A stretch of DNA of 64,000 bases from contig CM114274.1 in assembly GCA_050084515.1 (NCBI GenBank), positions 28,148,001 to 28,212,000 on the forward strand, read 5' to 3'. A program made the translations under genes and the position numbers. The DNA is from Blasia pusilla (lineage: Eukaryota; Marchantiophyta; Marchantiopsida; Blasiales). Below are positions 1 to 12,119 of this stretch, piece by piece. The notes beneath the pieces are model-generated. The model saw only the letters and a list, made by a program, of their open reading frames with translations. It was not told the DNA's origin and did not search any database. Position 1 is the first letter of the stretch; each line of letters begins with the position of its first letter.

Positions 1-249
1 GGAACAAAAGGAAATAATCATTAGGGAATGTGTTTGTTAGCACATATCACTAGTATAGCACCTTCCTTCCTCCTCCACATGGGTACTCTAGCATGTTCTA
101 TCCGAAAGGATAATACATCTTATTCAGCCATGCGTGAGAGTCGTATGGTATAGTTTGGCATATAATCTAAACTATAATGTGAGGAGTAATCCCGGATTCC
201 CGGCCAACAGAAATGAACTTTAAGCGTCATGCCAAAGAGGCTTCTGCAA

Positions 250-470
250 GGGCAAAGTCCATGTTTGTAGGCTTACGTCCGTCCTATGGAAAGACCTGTC
301 CATTTGAGCCCAACACCCCTCAACTCACACCTGGATCTCGTGCTTGCGTGCCGCCTCCTACCCCTACCTGCGCTCTGCCTCCCACCACAAGCAATGAGTA
401 CGGGTCCCACCTCTTGAAATTCATGTCTACGGGCATGTGTGTCCTAAGGACAAACTTCTCCTTTTGTCCA
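250..470 (+). repeat. Dispersed repeat, inverted partner at 15,880-16,140
   Basis: Read on the plus strand, this stretch matches the reverse complement of 15,880-16,140 in several blocks, for example around 'gggtcccacctctt' and 'gtccgtcctatggaaagac'. I judge identity by eye at roughly 70 percent with gaps. It is probably a remnant of an old interspersed repeat. No coding capacity or terminal structure is visible, so I cannot assign a class. Confidence 0.5.
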
Positions 471-1142
471 ACCATAGCACTAGCACATGTCACCTTCCAA
501 ACTAGCCTTCTATCCTAAATATATCAACATATATCACAATTTTGAATTTCAAAAAAGTCCACGAATCAAAAGTAGGTCTCTTAGTACTTACTATTGATTT
601 TTTATGAGTGTTTAGATATACAAATAACCAATGTGCATGTGCATTGTTATCTTTTGTACAATTTTCCAGAGATTCATCACAAGAGTTAGAGGGGTTGGAA
701 TGGCTCAATTGCGAGTCCATTCTTTCCAAGAGTGGCTATTTTGACCCTAATGCAACCGTACTTTTGCAAGTCCAATACCCTGGTGCATATGACTCTAATT
801 TGGCAAGATATAGTTTGGCCAATAGATGTACTTTTGTGAGTCTAGGGAGTTTTTTTTCACTTTGCAACTACATCAACTTTCACACAACTCATTAAAGACT
901 TGCAAAAGATTTTACAAATCTCACATACAAACATACCACAAAAAGCATTGTCGAAACTCGAATAAACTCTTGCATTTTATGCCTTTTATATTTGACCATG
1001 TTGAGTCATTGATGATAAAAAATAACTGATAACAACTGATGATCCATAGAGTCATATAGACCAAATCATTTACCGGTAATGACTAAGGCTACCAAATCAT
1101 TGATAAATGACTCATATATTAACAAAAATATCCATTTGCTCC

Positions 1143-1300
1143 TCTATTTTCCGTCCTCCATCCATCCATTTTCCATCCATACACCCTCTATCCATTCATG
1201 TTCCATCCATCTCCTTTTCTTTCATCCATCCATCTGTATGCACTCTCTCTTTTGTAAAATCTGCCACTCCTAATCCATTTATCTTCCATCCTTCCTCCAT
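1143..1300 (+). repeat. CCATC-type imperfect microsatellite
   Basis: A pyrimidine-rich run of degenerate ccatc/ccat units with interruptions. The two overlapping small ORFs here (Ser/His/Ile-rich) are by-products of the simple repeat and are not annotated as genes. Confidence 0.7.
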
Positions 1301-2904
1301 CTACTACCAAAACTTCCAAGGAGTAGGATTCTAACATAAACAACTTTCACTAAAGTGAGGCTTACTACCACTATCTTATCTTGCACAAGTAAGACATGAG
1401 CTTATTTAAATACATTCACAAAAATCATATCTCTATTTGGTGGATTTTTGTTTTCTAAAATTTATATTTATAAATTTATTTATTTTTGAAATGTGTGATG
1501 ATCTATATGCATGACAAAGAATATAGGAATTAAAAAATCTACTTGTACATATAAGAATTAATTGATTGGTGATAATTGGTTGGTAATTATTTTATTGAAT
1601 ATCTAAATTATTCAAAAGAAGAACACATATTTGGTGGTTTGTGAAAAACTTACCAGCCATCCAATAATCAGAAAAAAATTTACTTTAAACGTGTGAAGAA
1701 TTAATGCATTTGACATCATATTAGTAATAAGAGTTTCATGGAAATTGTCTGAGTAAAGTTTTTTTCTTTCTAAACTTATTTTTGCAATCAATATTTGTTC
1801 AATGTATGTGAAGCCTCAAATGGAAAAATGAGGAGTAAGTGATTTTTTTCAAGAAATGAAATTATAACCCTGCAATCCAAAATAAAAATTATTTTAAAGA
1901 AACAATTAAAGAGTTATGGGAGATTTAATCCATTCAAATTGGAATATTAAATTTTAAATTGTAAGAAAATTAAAGCTATCTATTGGTAAGTATATATTAT
2001 TTCAAAATTGACTTTAAAAAACTCATCTTTCAAAAAATGATTTTGGGTTCCATGGTATTAGTCTCAATGAATATTTCTTCTTCCTTTTTCAATTACATTC
2101 ATGATAATTTTTTGAAATAGATGAAAGCCTTTATAAATCCACTAGAAGTATGTGGATTTATTTTTCAAGGAAATACATCCTTCTAGATAAGGCTTTCTTG
2201 ACTTTTGAGAAATTTTGCGAAATCTTCATAAAAAATTTCACTTCCTTCCAATGAAAAAGAATCTATACTTATGAAGATTGTGAAAGAAAATACACCTTTT
2301 TCATTCTTTTAATAATGTAAGTTCAATTGCAATAGGCAAAATAAAAAAATTCTTACTAAAGCTCATAACAACTATTTTCATGAAAGTTTTGATTTTTTTT
2401 TTCAATTTGAACCTATTTCCATATATTACATGGTTCCCATATAATATTTGATGAAATCTATACTATTTTATAAATTATTTTGATGTATAAGACTATAATT
2501 AATCTATAAGTCATGAGGATATGATAATATTGGTTTGGAAAGTCATAAGATAGTACAATAAAAAATGGACTTACAAACTCAATCTGGCATCCAAGAGTCA
2601 ATATATCATATACCCTTGTATGGTATTTGACCATCTCTTATATTGAAGGTGTTGCTAAATAGAAGAATGCCTATTTTGCATGTAATCCATTTTAAATTTA
2701 CTCTTCCTCCATTTGTGTGTGATGACTCTATTGTGCATGGTTAATCAGAAATATATTTTTTACATCTATTATATTATCGGAGAAGGCCTTTTCATATTAC
2801 AAGTTCCTCTCCTCTTCACATTTCAACCAATCTATAAGCTATAAATGATATTTGAGAATCGTAACCCCTAATTTAAACAAGGTTTAAATTAGTGTTCTTG
2901 TCAG

Positions 2905-3045
2905 ATTTATTTGTTAGAGGTTATTGTTAGTTGAACCTGTCTTTACATTGACTTGTTACCATTTTCTTTTGGCATTTTTTCTGCATTTTCTATTCCCCTT
3001 TTGAATTGTTATTACTTTTCTTTTATAATAAAATGGATATATTAG
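2905..3045 (+). repeat. 5'-truncated 3' end of the D2-type non-LTR retrotransposon
   Basis: The stretch matches the 3' untranslated end of element D2 (about 45,616-45,773). Shared blocks include 'cattttctttt', 'ttgttattac' and the terminal 'aataaa(a/g)tggatatat'. The match stops at the same point where D2 ends, and no coding part is present. This is what an abortive, 5'-truncated target-primed insertion leaves. It shows that the family ends in an AATAAA-tggatatat tail and not in a long poly(A). Confidence 0.65.
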
Positions 3046-3826
3046 TATTTAAACTAGTTGGTTTTTGAAGCAAGATATGGGAGATCCAGAGCGTTGATTT
3101 CAACACTCACGGATAGGCATATTTCAGCTCTTCACTTCCGATCGAAATGGAACGTGCGAGGATATAACCGAAGCTTCATCCTTCAGTCTAGAATAGGCCA
3201 GACGCTTCATACTCAAGTCTAGAGTACCCAAAGTGGCAATTGTCCAGACTTCCTGTTCTGGTGAGAGAATATGCTTATCGCAGGTCATGGTAGGAGTCAA
3301 TGCATGTCTCCGGGGAATTGTGGGGCAGTTAGTTAGTTCTGCTTGCGAGCCGTGACGCAGCGTTCAGATGATGAGCTTCTACGAGTCCTTTACGAGTTGA
3401 GTTGGAAACATGCCAAATGGGTGTGAAATCTGAAGATTGAATTCGAAAATTTTGATCTGTTTGGAGGACGGTTTCAAATAGTGAGAGGTTGGTAGTTGTC
3501 CGTCGATGTCGTGCGGCCATTTTCTTCGCTGCAGAGTGGTGTCCGGAGATGGCGAGATTTGCGAAATCATATTCAGATCATTGCGCAGATGCACATATAA
3601 GGAGCAGCTTCGGGAAAAGCTAGTATTTCATATAAAAAATGGGTGTAAGCGCAAGTATCTATGTACACCGGCTCTACAATCCCACATCTGCGAAGTCAAA
3701 ACCTAGGTACTGCGTGGACTGAGTGGAACCGATTTTACCCTCACTTTTGAAAAACCTCAGGGCTTGGCAGTTGCGGAAGCGATCAGGAGCTTTCAAAATT
3801 GCCATTGTCACTCATAAAATACAAAT
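3046..3826. other. HSP70 downstream flank, no gene
   Basis: Sequence between the LINE remnant and the HSP70 polyadenylation signal. Small ORFs on both strands have no recognisable similarity. The part next to the gene is mixed-composition and probably low copy. Confidence 0.5.
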
Positions 3827-3832
3827 TTTATT
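3827..3832 (-). terminator. Polyadenylation signal of the HSP70 gene
   Basis: AATAAA on the minus strand about 52 nt beyond the HSP70 stop codon, a normal distance for a plant near-upstream element. The assignment rests on position and motif only. Confidence 0.55.
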
Positions 3833-3883
3833 TCTACACGTTGGGAAGGAGTGGGGTGTGAGGCTGTCGGACGGTTGTCGATT

Positions 3884-6584
3884 TCAGTCCACCTCTTCAA
3901 TCTTTGGTTCAGAACCACCATCGCCAGATCCACTGTAACCAGGTGCCGCTCCCGCTCGTCCACTTCGACTTCCTTGGCTGTACATCTGCGCAATAATTGG
4001 GTTGCAAACACCTTCTAGTTCTTTCAATTTGTCCTCAAATTCTTCAACCTCTGCTAGTTGATTGGAATCCAACCAATCAATTGCACTTTGCACTGCCTTT
4101 TCAATCTTCTCCTTATCGGTGGGATTGAGTTGTCCAGCAATCTTCTCGTCGCGGATGGTATTTCGCATGTTATATGCATAATTCTCGAGGGCATTCTTTG
4201 CGGTCACCTTATTCGCGTGCTCCTCGTCCTCTGCTTTGTATCTTTCGGCTTCCTGTACCATCTTTTGAATCTGCTCCTTACTCAATCGGCTCTTGTCATT
4301 CGTGATAGTGATCTTGTTCTTCACACCTGCAGTCTTATCTTCTGCGGAGACGTTTAGGATGCCGTTCGCATCAATGTCGAAGCATACGTGGACTTGAGGC
4401 ACTCCTCTGGGAGCTGGTGGAATACCAGACAGCTCAAATTTCCCCAGGAGATTGTTGTCTCTTGTCCTAGTCCTCTCACCCTCATATACCTGGATGAGAA
4501 CTCCAGGTTGATTGTCGGCGTAGGTGGAGAACACCTGCTCTCTCTTGGTCGGAATTGTCGTGTTTCTGGGAATCAGCGTGGTCATCACCCCACCAGCAGT
4601 TTCTAGACCAAGGCTCAGAGGAGTGACATCCACCAGTAGAATGTCTTGTACCTTAGAATTACCTTCTCCACTCAGAATCGCAGCTTGAACAGCCGCTCCA
4701 TAAGCAACAGCTTCATCTGGATTGATACTTTTGCACAGTTCCTTCCCGTTGAAAAAATCTTGTAGCAAGTTTTGCACTTTGGGGATACGCGTGGAGCCAC
4801 CCACAAGTACGACTTCATCCACTCTACCTTTGTCAATCTTCGCATCTCTGAGGCATTTTTCCACCGGCTCCATGCATTGACGGAAGAGATCCATATTCAT
4901 CTCCTCAAACCTCGCTCTTGTAATCGTAGAGAAGAAATCAATTCCCTCATACAGGGAGTCGATTTCAATGGTGGTCTGCGCAGTGGACGACAACGTCCTT
5001 TTTGCTCTTTCACAGGCGGTTCTCAGGCGACGCAAAGCCCTAGCGTTTCCTCCTAAATCTTTCTTGTACTTCCTCTTGAATTCTTGAACAAAGTGATTCA
5101 CCATACGGTTATCGAAATCCTCCCCGCCAAGATGTGTATCACCAGCAGTGGCTTTCACTTCGAAAATGCCCTCATCGATCGTCAGAAGGGACACATCGAA
5201 AGTACCTCCACCGAGATCAAAGATCAAAATAGTTTTCTCGCCAGTGCTGGAGGACTTCTTATCCAGACCGTATGCAATAGCGGCAGCAGTGGGTTCATTG
5301 ATGATCCTCATAACATTTAACCCGGCAATCACTCCAGCATCCTTAGTCGCCTGCCGTTGCGAGTCGTTGAAGTACGCAGGAACTGTGATGACCGCGTTCT
5401 TTACAGTTTTTCCTAGGAACGCCTCTGATATTTCTCTCATCTTGATCAACACCATGGATGAAATCTCCTCCGATGAGAATTGTTTTTCTTCTCCCTTGTA
5501 GGTGATTCCGATCATCGGCTTTTCACCCGGTCCAGACGTCACCTTAAACGGCCATAGCTTGATGTCTGCTTGCACCGATAGATCGGAGAACCGCCTGCCA
5601 ATCAAGCGTTTGGCATCTGAACACAATCAAGTGCCAACAAGTATTCATGAGTAAATTTCGCCAACAGCATATTGAAAGTATACCAACGACAAAATTCGGT
5701 CCGCGAATCGGGAAGACAAAGTTGGAGGCAAACTTTAGCACCAAAGGCTCAAAGAACTCGCCTTGATTTGAGATACAGCGAAAAGCACTTACTGAGCTGC
5801 AGGGAGTAGGTATTATCTACCTCTCATTCAATCCCCGAACGATCCAATGGATAATATAACTAAGGTCGAACATTCACTTCTAACTTTCATACTACCCATG
5901 CAAATTCGAACTTCACTAGCTGTCTAAACTCAAAACCACATGGAAATCACTCCTTCCGCATCCTGTTGCCGAAGTACATGCAAATAAAGAGGAGTGTGTG
6001 AATGAAGGAAGCGCTAGACACCACATGGCACTCTATTATGGTGTAATACCAATGCATACCATGCGAATCTAAGAAGAGAGATATAGAGACGGACGGCGCT
6101 TCTGTTGGAATGGTGATGACGGACAGTAAACCTTTGACTTTGACTCAACACCGGTGATGATATACAAACATGCCGCTTACTACCACATATATTCTGAAGG
6201 ACTTTCACGCATGCAGAGCAGAAGACCATAGGAGAATGGAGCCGATATTTCACGCAGTCTAAAGCCAAACCACAACATCTACTGCAAATTTGAAATGCAT
6301 TCTCCTTCCATCCAGAAACGCAACAACGAGAATGTTTACAGAGTGAAGTTTTCTAGTCTGTACGTACCGAAGACAGTGTTGGTCGGGTTCAAGGCCACTT
6401 GATTTTTCGCGGCATCGCCGATCAGCCTCTCCGTGTCCGTAAACGCGACATAGGAAGGAGTAGTCCGATTCCCTTGATCATTGGCAATGATCTCCACTCT
6501 ATCATGTTGCCAGACTGCAACGCAACTGTAGGTGGTCCCCAAATCAATACCGACAGTAGGTCCTTCTCCCGCCATGCCAAACAA
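3884..6584 (-). CDS. HSP70: Cytosolic heat-shock protein 70 (Hsp70/HSC70 chaperone), two exons
   Basis: ATP-dependent chaperone that binds exposed hydrophobic segments of client proteins together with J-domain partners and nucleotide-exchange factors. Exon 1 is 6,584-6,368 and exon 2 is 5,616-3,884. The intron has a GT donor (gtacgt) and an AG acceptor (gtgttcag) and splits the Asp codon after 'NPTNTVF', the intron position of plant cytosolic Hsp70 genes. The joined protein is 649 residues, normal for the family. All Prosite-type signatures are visible: IDLGTTYS near the N-terminus, [12 protein letters not shown] near residue 200 and [12 protein letters not shown] near 340. The substrate-binding domain follows ([13 protein letters not shown]), then a Gly-rich tail. 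The C-terminal EEVD binds TPR co-chaperones and marks the cytosolic/nuclear class. There is no transit or signal peptide. The start could also be the Met three residues later (MAGEG), which matches family N-termini better. No disruption is seen, so it is likely functional. Confidence 0.97.
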
Positions 6585-7230
6585 GCGCTCTCTTCGGACG
6601 TGTGGATAAGTTCTTCCAACGCAGTTCAGCGCGCGGACGGACGCTTTTCTCTCCTACAGTAGAACGGCCGATCGAAGGGCTGCTGCACGACGAAAATCAC
6701 CGCTGGACGCCTTCTCCGAAACGAAAAGACTAAATCAACCAAATTCACTCACAGAAAGAACGACCGGAGGATCAAGCGCACCAGTCCGACAGCGGACAAC
6801 CACGAGCTCGCACAAACTGCTTCTCTCAAATTCGCACAACCTCGGACGGCGTAAGATTGTAATTTACAAAGAAGTGACTGAACCGTAAGATTTGTGATTG
6901 AATTGAGGTACAGAGGCTTGGGCGAGCGCACATAATATAGTGGCATACAGAGAGATCACGAACAAACCAGAATCTGCAGACTTCGTTTGCAATCCTCTCT
7001 TCGGTTGCTGTGGACGCATCCTCACATTCCAGAGCTCTCGAGTGTCTTCCTTCCGCTTCTCGGAGCTTCGCCCCGACCGGAAACTCTGGTCAGGTCTTAC
7101 CGCCGTTACTTCGAGGGTTGGGAAGCCTTGTCAGCTCCAGTTGGCGCCTCTCAATGGGCGACAGAACAGAAATAATGTTAGGCCCCTTAGGACGCTATTT
7201 TATATATAATACATAAGAAGTTTCGAAAAA
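6585..7230 (-). promoter_or_regulatory. HSP70 upstream region with TATA box and heat-shock-element-like motifs
   Basis: Read on the minus strand toward the gene. A TATA-like ctatattatg lies at 6,931-6,940, which would give a 5' UTR of about 300 nt. Two heat-shock-element-like arrays of 5-bp GAA/TTC units are seen. One is at 7,216-7,230 (GAA-gt-TTC-ga-AAA) and one at 7,046-7,070 (five consecutive units, two with one mismatch). Both lie within 650 bp of the start codon. The motifs are read from sequence and heat induction is inferred. Confidence 0.45.
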
Positions 7231-7970
7231 ATCTACTCTGCCTACTAGTTTTTGATGTTTCAAACATATGCATGCTTGCTAGATTACAATGGGCCACCAA
7301 GGAAATATTTTAGAAATATTAAAAAAATGAATTTTGGGTATTATTATCGGTATTATATAGAGTACAAGTGGACACTAGTATTGGGGGAGAGAGGACATCG
7401 TCTTATCTCCATGCCAAACTCGATTTGGAGATGTATCTTGTGTGAGAAGAATATCATTAAAAAAAAACCTAGGAGACACGATTGTGAGAATACAAAATGC
7501 TAGTAAATCAATAAAATTTATACTATTAACAAAACATGGGGGGTTGCTCTAAGATGGACTTCTTATAGAAGTCCATCTTAGAGCAACCCATCTATAAGAA
7601 GTGATGCTAATTATTAAAAAAATTGTTTCACGTTAAGGGACGCAAGACTATTTTCTAGTGTGAATCAAATATGCTCTCGTTTTTTCGCATAGGGGCTTTG
7701 CATAAATGTTCGCATGGCATTGGTTAGTTACATATGTCATTGTGTCAGGGGAGGTGCTATTTTATCCACACAAGTGTATGATAGTTAAGGCAAGTACTCT
7801 AGTACTCGGAGAACCTGCATAGCCAAAGTTGGAGTCGTGGAGCTTGCACAGCCAAAGTCAGAGTCAGGAACCTGCACATCCAAGGGAGTTGCAGTTGTGG
7901 GTGGAGGTGAAGCTGTAGCTCTGGGCTGAGGGTAGATTCGAGTTGCGGAAAAGGGCACGCTCAAGGTGAC
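7231..7970. other. Spacer between HSP70 promoter and element A1
   Basis: No gene. It contains a perfect hairpin (listed separately) and, near 7,811-7,894, three degenerate copies of a roughly 28-bp unit containing 'cctgcacagccaaag'. It ends directly at the TGTCACGAC terminus of A1. Confidence 0.5.
7541..7589. repeat. Perfect 23-bp inverted repeat with 3-nt loop
   Basis: The arm 7,541-7,563 is exactly complementary to 7,567-7,589 around the loop 'tat'. The loop is too tight for a conventional microRNA precursor. It may be a foldback or miniature inverted-repeat remnant, or a palindrome made by template switching. Confidence 0.75.
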
Positions 7971-8484
7971 TGTCACGACTGTTAAGATAGATTGGTGGGA
8001 TCTAGCAGAGCGTCTGCACGAGTAGTGGAGGACAGGCCCAAGAGGTCGAGGATGACTTGTTGAGGCCCCGGGAAACCTGAGAGAATAAGTTTCTCCTTCG
8101 TTTCGGCTCATTTGGAGCCATATTGAGAAACTTATTATTTTAGGTAAGTACCATTTTGAGTATATGATCGACTTTGTATTTTTGGTAAATGTCCCTTGAC
8201 CTCCTACATCAGGTTAAGAGCCAAGGAGGTGACTTCGGAGAATAGGTTATCATGGAGAGAGCTTGGGAGAGGGGAGGGATATACCTCAAGGAGAGAGAGC
8301 TTGAAAGTTCAATCTCTCTTTGTTAAACCTCTTGGCATGAGGCGGCAGAGCTATGGTCCCTTGCCTTGTGAGTGTAACCCAAACCTCTCATTAGGAGAGT
8401 GGGTTTGGTTTGACATGAGAGAGAGTGCATACTTTTGAGAGTTATGGTGTGAGATGGTGTAGAGAGAGATTGGATCTTACTTTA
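7971..8484 (+). repeat. 5' terminal repeat L of A1
   Basis: About 514 bp, starting TGTCACGACTG and ending before 'caaagaaagaatgag'. Homologous to L of A3 (35,459-35,973 and 26,087-26,603) and A2. It contains a GA-rich 'gagagagagc' stretch. As in all four 5' ends in the window, L passes directly into the leader with no copy of the P repeat. Confidence 0.8.
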
Positions 8485-10062
8485 CAAAGAAAGAATGAGA
8501 GAATGAAAGAGTGAGAGAGCTTCATGGGGGAGCTCGCTGGTCACTCGTTGTTTTTGCAGGTTGGGGACCGTGTTCCCTGTTTAGCGGCTCATGGGAGTGC
8601 TCACCGGAGCAAGCGCTCCTTTGATTGTTCTTTGCATTTGCCAATTTTTCGTGTGGAAGAGTGGCGCGCGGAAGCGGTGCCCAATTTTTTATAGAGATTG
8701 AGTATGGGGGCGGGTTGCCCCATGCGGGTGCTCTCGGGAGCACCATGTAGCTTGCTGATTTGTATTTTTACAGGTTTTACATTTTCGTTGGGAGAAATCA
8801 GCGTGGAAGCGTTGCCAAATTTTGTGTAGGAGAAAGAGACATTGGGCTTTACGACAATCCGTGTCAGTTTTTACTGGAATTTTTATTCTAAATATTTTTT
8901 GACGCTGTCATAGATCGTGAAGTTGTGCACCTTGTGCAACAAATAGTGTGCAATTTAGAGTTGCGAGCAAAAAGTTATAGTCAATATTGCAAAACTGCCA
9001 TTGCTAGGCGATTTTTAAGTTTAAATTGTTCAAACCCTAAACCAGCCGCCACGCCGCCGGCGGCCGTTGCCATCATAGTCACCATCAATGATCCTCCGTC
9101 AATGGTCAACCGTCACCATCACCGGTTGGTCATCACCATCAACAATCAACCGTCACCGTCAACGATCCACCGTCCGTTGTCCACCCTTTGTTTGCCATTG
9201 TCACCTTTCTAGAGTAGAGGGTCTTCCACGACATTCGTTGATTCTCTGACTTGCGTCGCCATCACGTATTTTGTTTTGGCCGCCACCATCATCAAAGTTT
9301 CGTCGTCAACCAATGATGGCAGATGACCTCCGGTTATGATGTTTGAGTTTTGATTTCATGCTGCTATGTTGTGATTGGTAGCCGCTCGACGACGATCGAG
9401 TACCGTGCCGTGATGCCCGTAGCCGCAACGTGCCGCCGATTGCCGCACCGCACCGTCTCAATCGCGGAGCCGCACCATCATTGTGGAGCAGAGTGTGGGT
9501 TTATTTTTGATTTAGGAGGGTATGCCGCCGAGTGCCGCATCCCACCATCGAGGGCCATGCCGTTCGTAGCCGTTCCGTGCCGCCTGCAACGCCGCACCGT
9601 TCCGCTGGAACTGCACTGTCTATCGAGGAGTTTTGAGCAGCGTCAATACGGGAGGAGTATGACTTGCTGATTGGAGGATTTGTCTCCACGACGAAGTTGG
9701 GGTTGAGATTTGCAGATGCTGAGGAGCGACATCGACATGTGTTCAGGTTACCCATTCTAGTCCTTTACCCTGCACGCGTGAGGGATTCTGGGATTTGGGT
9801 AGTTTATTTTGGCGATATTGGGTTGTGTGGAGGCTCAGAGCGTCATTTATGTATGTGGTTTAGGGGACATAGACCTGTTTGGGATATCCGGAGGTGAGGG
9901 TAGGTTGTCGGAGATGATAGCCAGGTCGATTTGCCGCACCACGCCGCTTGTTGCCGCACGTTACACATATCGAGGAGGGGGAGTGTAGATCAAGTGCCGC
10001 ATGTTTGGGATGAGTGATTGAGGGATTACTCATGAGGTTGAGAGTGATCGTGTGAGAGGGGC
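8485..10062 (+). other. Untranslated leader of A1
   Basis: Long leader between L and gag, shared with A2 and A3. It carries irregularly repeated tgccgcacc-type motifs (about 9,400-9,620). No tRNA-complementary primer-binding site beginning TGG directly follows L. No coding sequence is recognised, and the ORFs open here are not conserved between copies. Confidence 0.55.
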
Positions 10063-12119
10063 ACGAGGGCCATCACGGCATCCTTTCAGGATTTTGACAG
10101 GCGAGGTAGTGGACTTGAGAGTAGCTCTAGAGGGTTTACGCCGAGTGGTGCGAGGTTTCGAGGGTCTCCACATGAGAGACCAACTCGATCTCCTTTTGTG
10201 TCATCTTCAGACAAGAGGGAGCGTGTAGAGGAGTTTGTGAGCATATCGCCACATATTGTGAGTCGTCCTACCAGTTGGACGTACGAGATGGACGACCGGG
10301 ATAGAGGATCACGTAGATTTTTAGGTGGAGTAGGCATGATTGAGTTGCACAATTTCATAGCAGAGTTTAGGAGTTGGTGCGACTTCCAGCAAGCTAGGAA
10401 CTCTAGAGAGTTTGACCCGTTTACAGCATGGAACGGTATGTTCCAGCATTTAGAGGGGGCGCCCATGGACGATTACCATGAGTTGGCTCAGAGATATGCA
10501 TGTGAGATCGAGGTGTGGAGGCTCTACTATGACCCACATTATGTGTCATGGACGGAGTCGTTCCCAAATGAGGAGGAGTCAGGAGAGGCTACTTCCTCTT
10601 CCACTAGTGATATTTTAGGAGGGGTCACTCGCACGGGAGCAATTGCACCGTCTAGTCCGGTTCGTCCCAAGTTCAACCCTGTGGTTGAGTTCTTTGCTGA
10701 GTTGAGGGCGAGCTACCAAGGGGTACGGACGGAGACGTTGCGGAGCATCCACGACTTCCAGAGGCGCTCGGGTGAGAGTGTGCGTGAGGCTTACACTCGC
10801 TTGCGCGGCTTGATCAACGTCACTCAGGGGTGATAGAGGCTCAGGCTATCCAGTCATGGTATGCGATGCTGGACCGGACCCTGCGGACACGGGTGCGGGA
10901 GGGGGTGTTTCTTATGAACACCTCCCCCCTACGTTGAGAGATGTTTTTAAGACTGTCAAGAACATTGAGCGCAACATGGCGAAGGAGAGCATAGCCACCA
11001 TGGGTTCTGGGCGAGAGCAGTCACGATTGCCCGCACTACCTGTGCAACAACATGGACTCCGAGATAGGTTGACTGTGGCACCACTAGCTCAAGGAGGATA
11101 CCGGGAGGCCATGCCACAAAGACTTGCGCCTTCATATGCTGCTCAACAGCAACCGCCTACTATTACTTGTTGGTCATGTGGTGGAGCCCATCATCAACGC
11201 GATTGCACTCATCAGGGTCATGGACGTGTGCCTCAGCATGGAGGAGGAGATGGTGCTGCACCAATAGGTTATCACTGTGACTATTGTCATAGGTATGGTC
11301 ATACACGCGCCAGGTGTTTCAGTGTACATCCTGAGTTACATCCAGACCGAGGGCCAGAGAGGGCACTAGAGCGAGTAACTGGTCCGGGTGGGCCTAGAGA
11401 TCGTGCACCAGGTGGTCCTGTTGGGGGACGAGGAGTTGGAATTGCCCGACACTGTGGTGGAGCTGCCTATGGAGGAGGTAGAGTACCACCACCACCTAGA
11501 CGCGCCGAGGGAGACGCCGGACATGAGGCTAGGATGGCTGCTCAGATACAGCAACTACAGGAGCAGATTGCTGTTATGGCATTGATGTTTCCCGATGCCG
11601 GATCCGTGGCATTAACATCATATGGAGCAGCCATATGGTCCTGGTTGGATGTGCGGGGTTGCCTAGATGGAGGTAGCCGCAATTGTGATGCATGGAGCAG
11701 GCGCACAGTTGGATCCAGAGCGAGGGGAAGCCAAGAAACAGACTAGGCTTCCTCAATCTTTCACGTTGTCCGAGGTAATGAGGACCCCATCGATGGGTCC
11801 TGATCAAAGTTCTTGGAGAGTTGGTGATGTTGTTGGTGTGCAGGCACTGAGGGCGATGGCAGAAGCGAGTATGACAACTCCTATTATTGATGCTCAAGAG
11901 GGGCATATGTCGAGCACGTTGTTGGGGGCGGCCACCGTTGTGTACCGCACTTCTTTATTTTTTGCTTCCGATGTTATGACGTTGGGGGGTACGCCCGCCG
12001 AGGCTTTTCGGATGGCCGCTTCACTATATGAGCGCAGAGTTGGAGTTCTTGCATCACGTTCAGAGGTGATTGCAGAGGAGGTGATGGACTTGCCCTTGGA
12101 GCGGATGCTTGGGCCGTCC
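10063..12119 (+). pseudogene. gag: A1 gag (capsid and nucleocapsid), frameshifted
   Basis: Encodes the virus-like-particle protein. A capsid-type region includes AWNGMFQHLEGAPMDDY. A second conserved block follows (KFNPVVEFFAELR), then two zinc knuckles, CWSCGGAHHQRDC and CDYCHRYGHTRARC, that would bind element RNA. The conserved first codon is ACG (10,063), with an upstream in-frame stop. A2 has ATG there. The frame is broken by a one-base loss in the run after INVTQG (about 10,829), where A3 keeps an extra G, and by another shift near 10,930. It ends in the linker before the protease. Not functional as it stands. Confidence 0.85.

Larger units (their letters stand above)
1..2904. other. AT-rich intergenic tract without a recognisable gene
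   Basis: Only short ORFs are open and none resembles a known protein. Base composition is strongly AT-rich from about 1,420 onward, with many homopolymer runs. The only structure I see is a dispersed repeat near 250-470 and a CCATC-type microsatellite near 1,143-1,300, listed separately. No tRNA, splice-paired exons or long ORF could be supported. Confidence 0.6.
7971..12119 (+). mobile_element. Retrotransposon A1 (Ty3/gypsy, A family), 3'-truncated
   Basis: Begins with the family terminus TGTCACGAC, then the 0.5-kb repeat L, a 1.6-kb leader and gag. Similarity to A2 and A3 stops abruptly after the gag-protease linker near 12,119 and AT-rich unique DNA follows. Protease, methyltransferase, RT and integrase are all absent. 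It is a decayed, immobile copy. Confidence 0.85.

Noticed and set aside
4058-5501. Plus-strand ORFs across the HSP70 gene
   Set aside because: They are antisense shadows of the conserved Hsp70 coding frame, with no similarity of their own.
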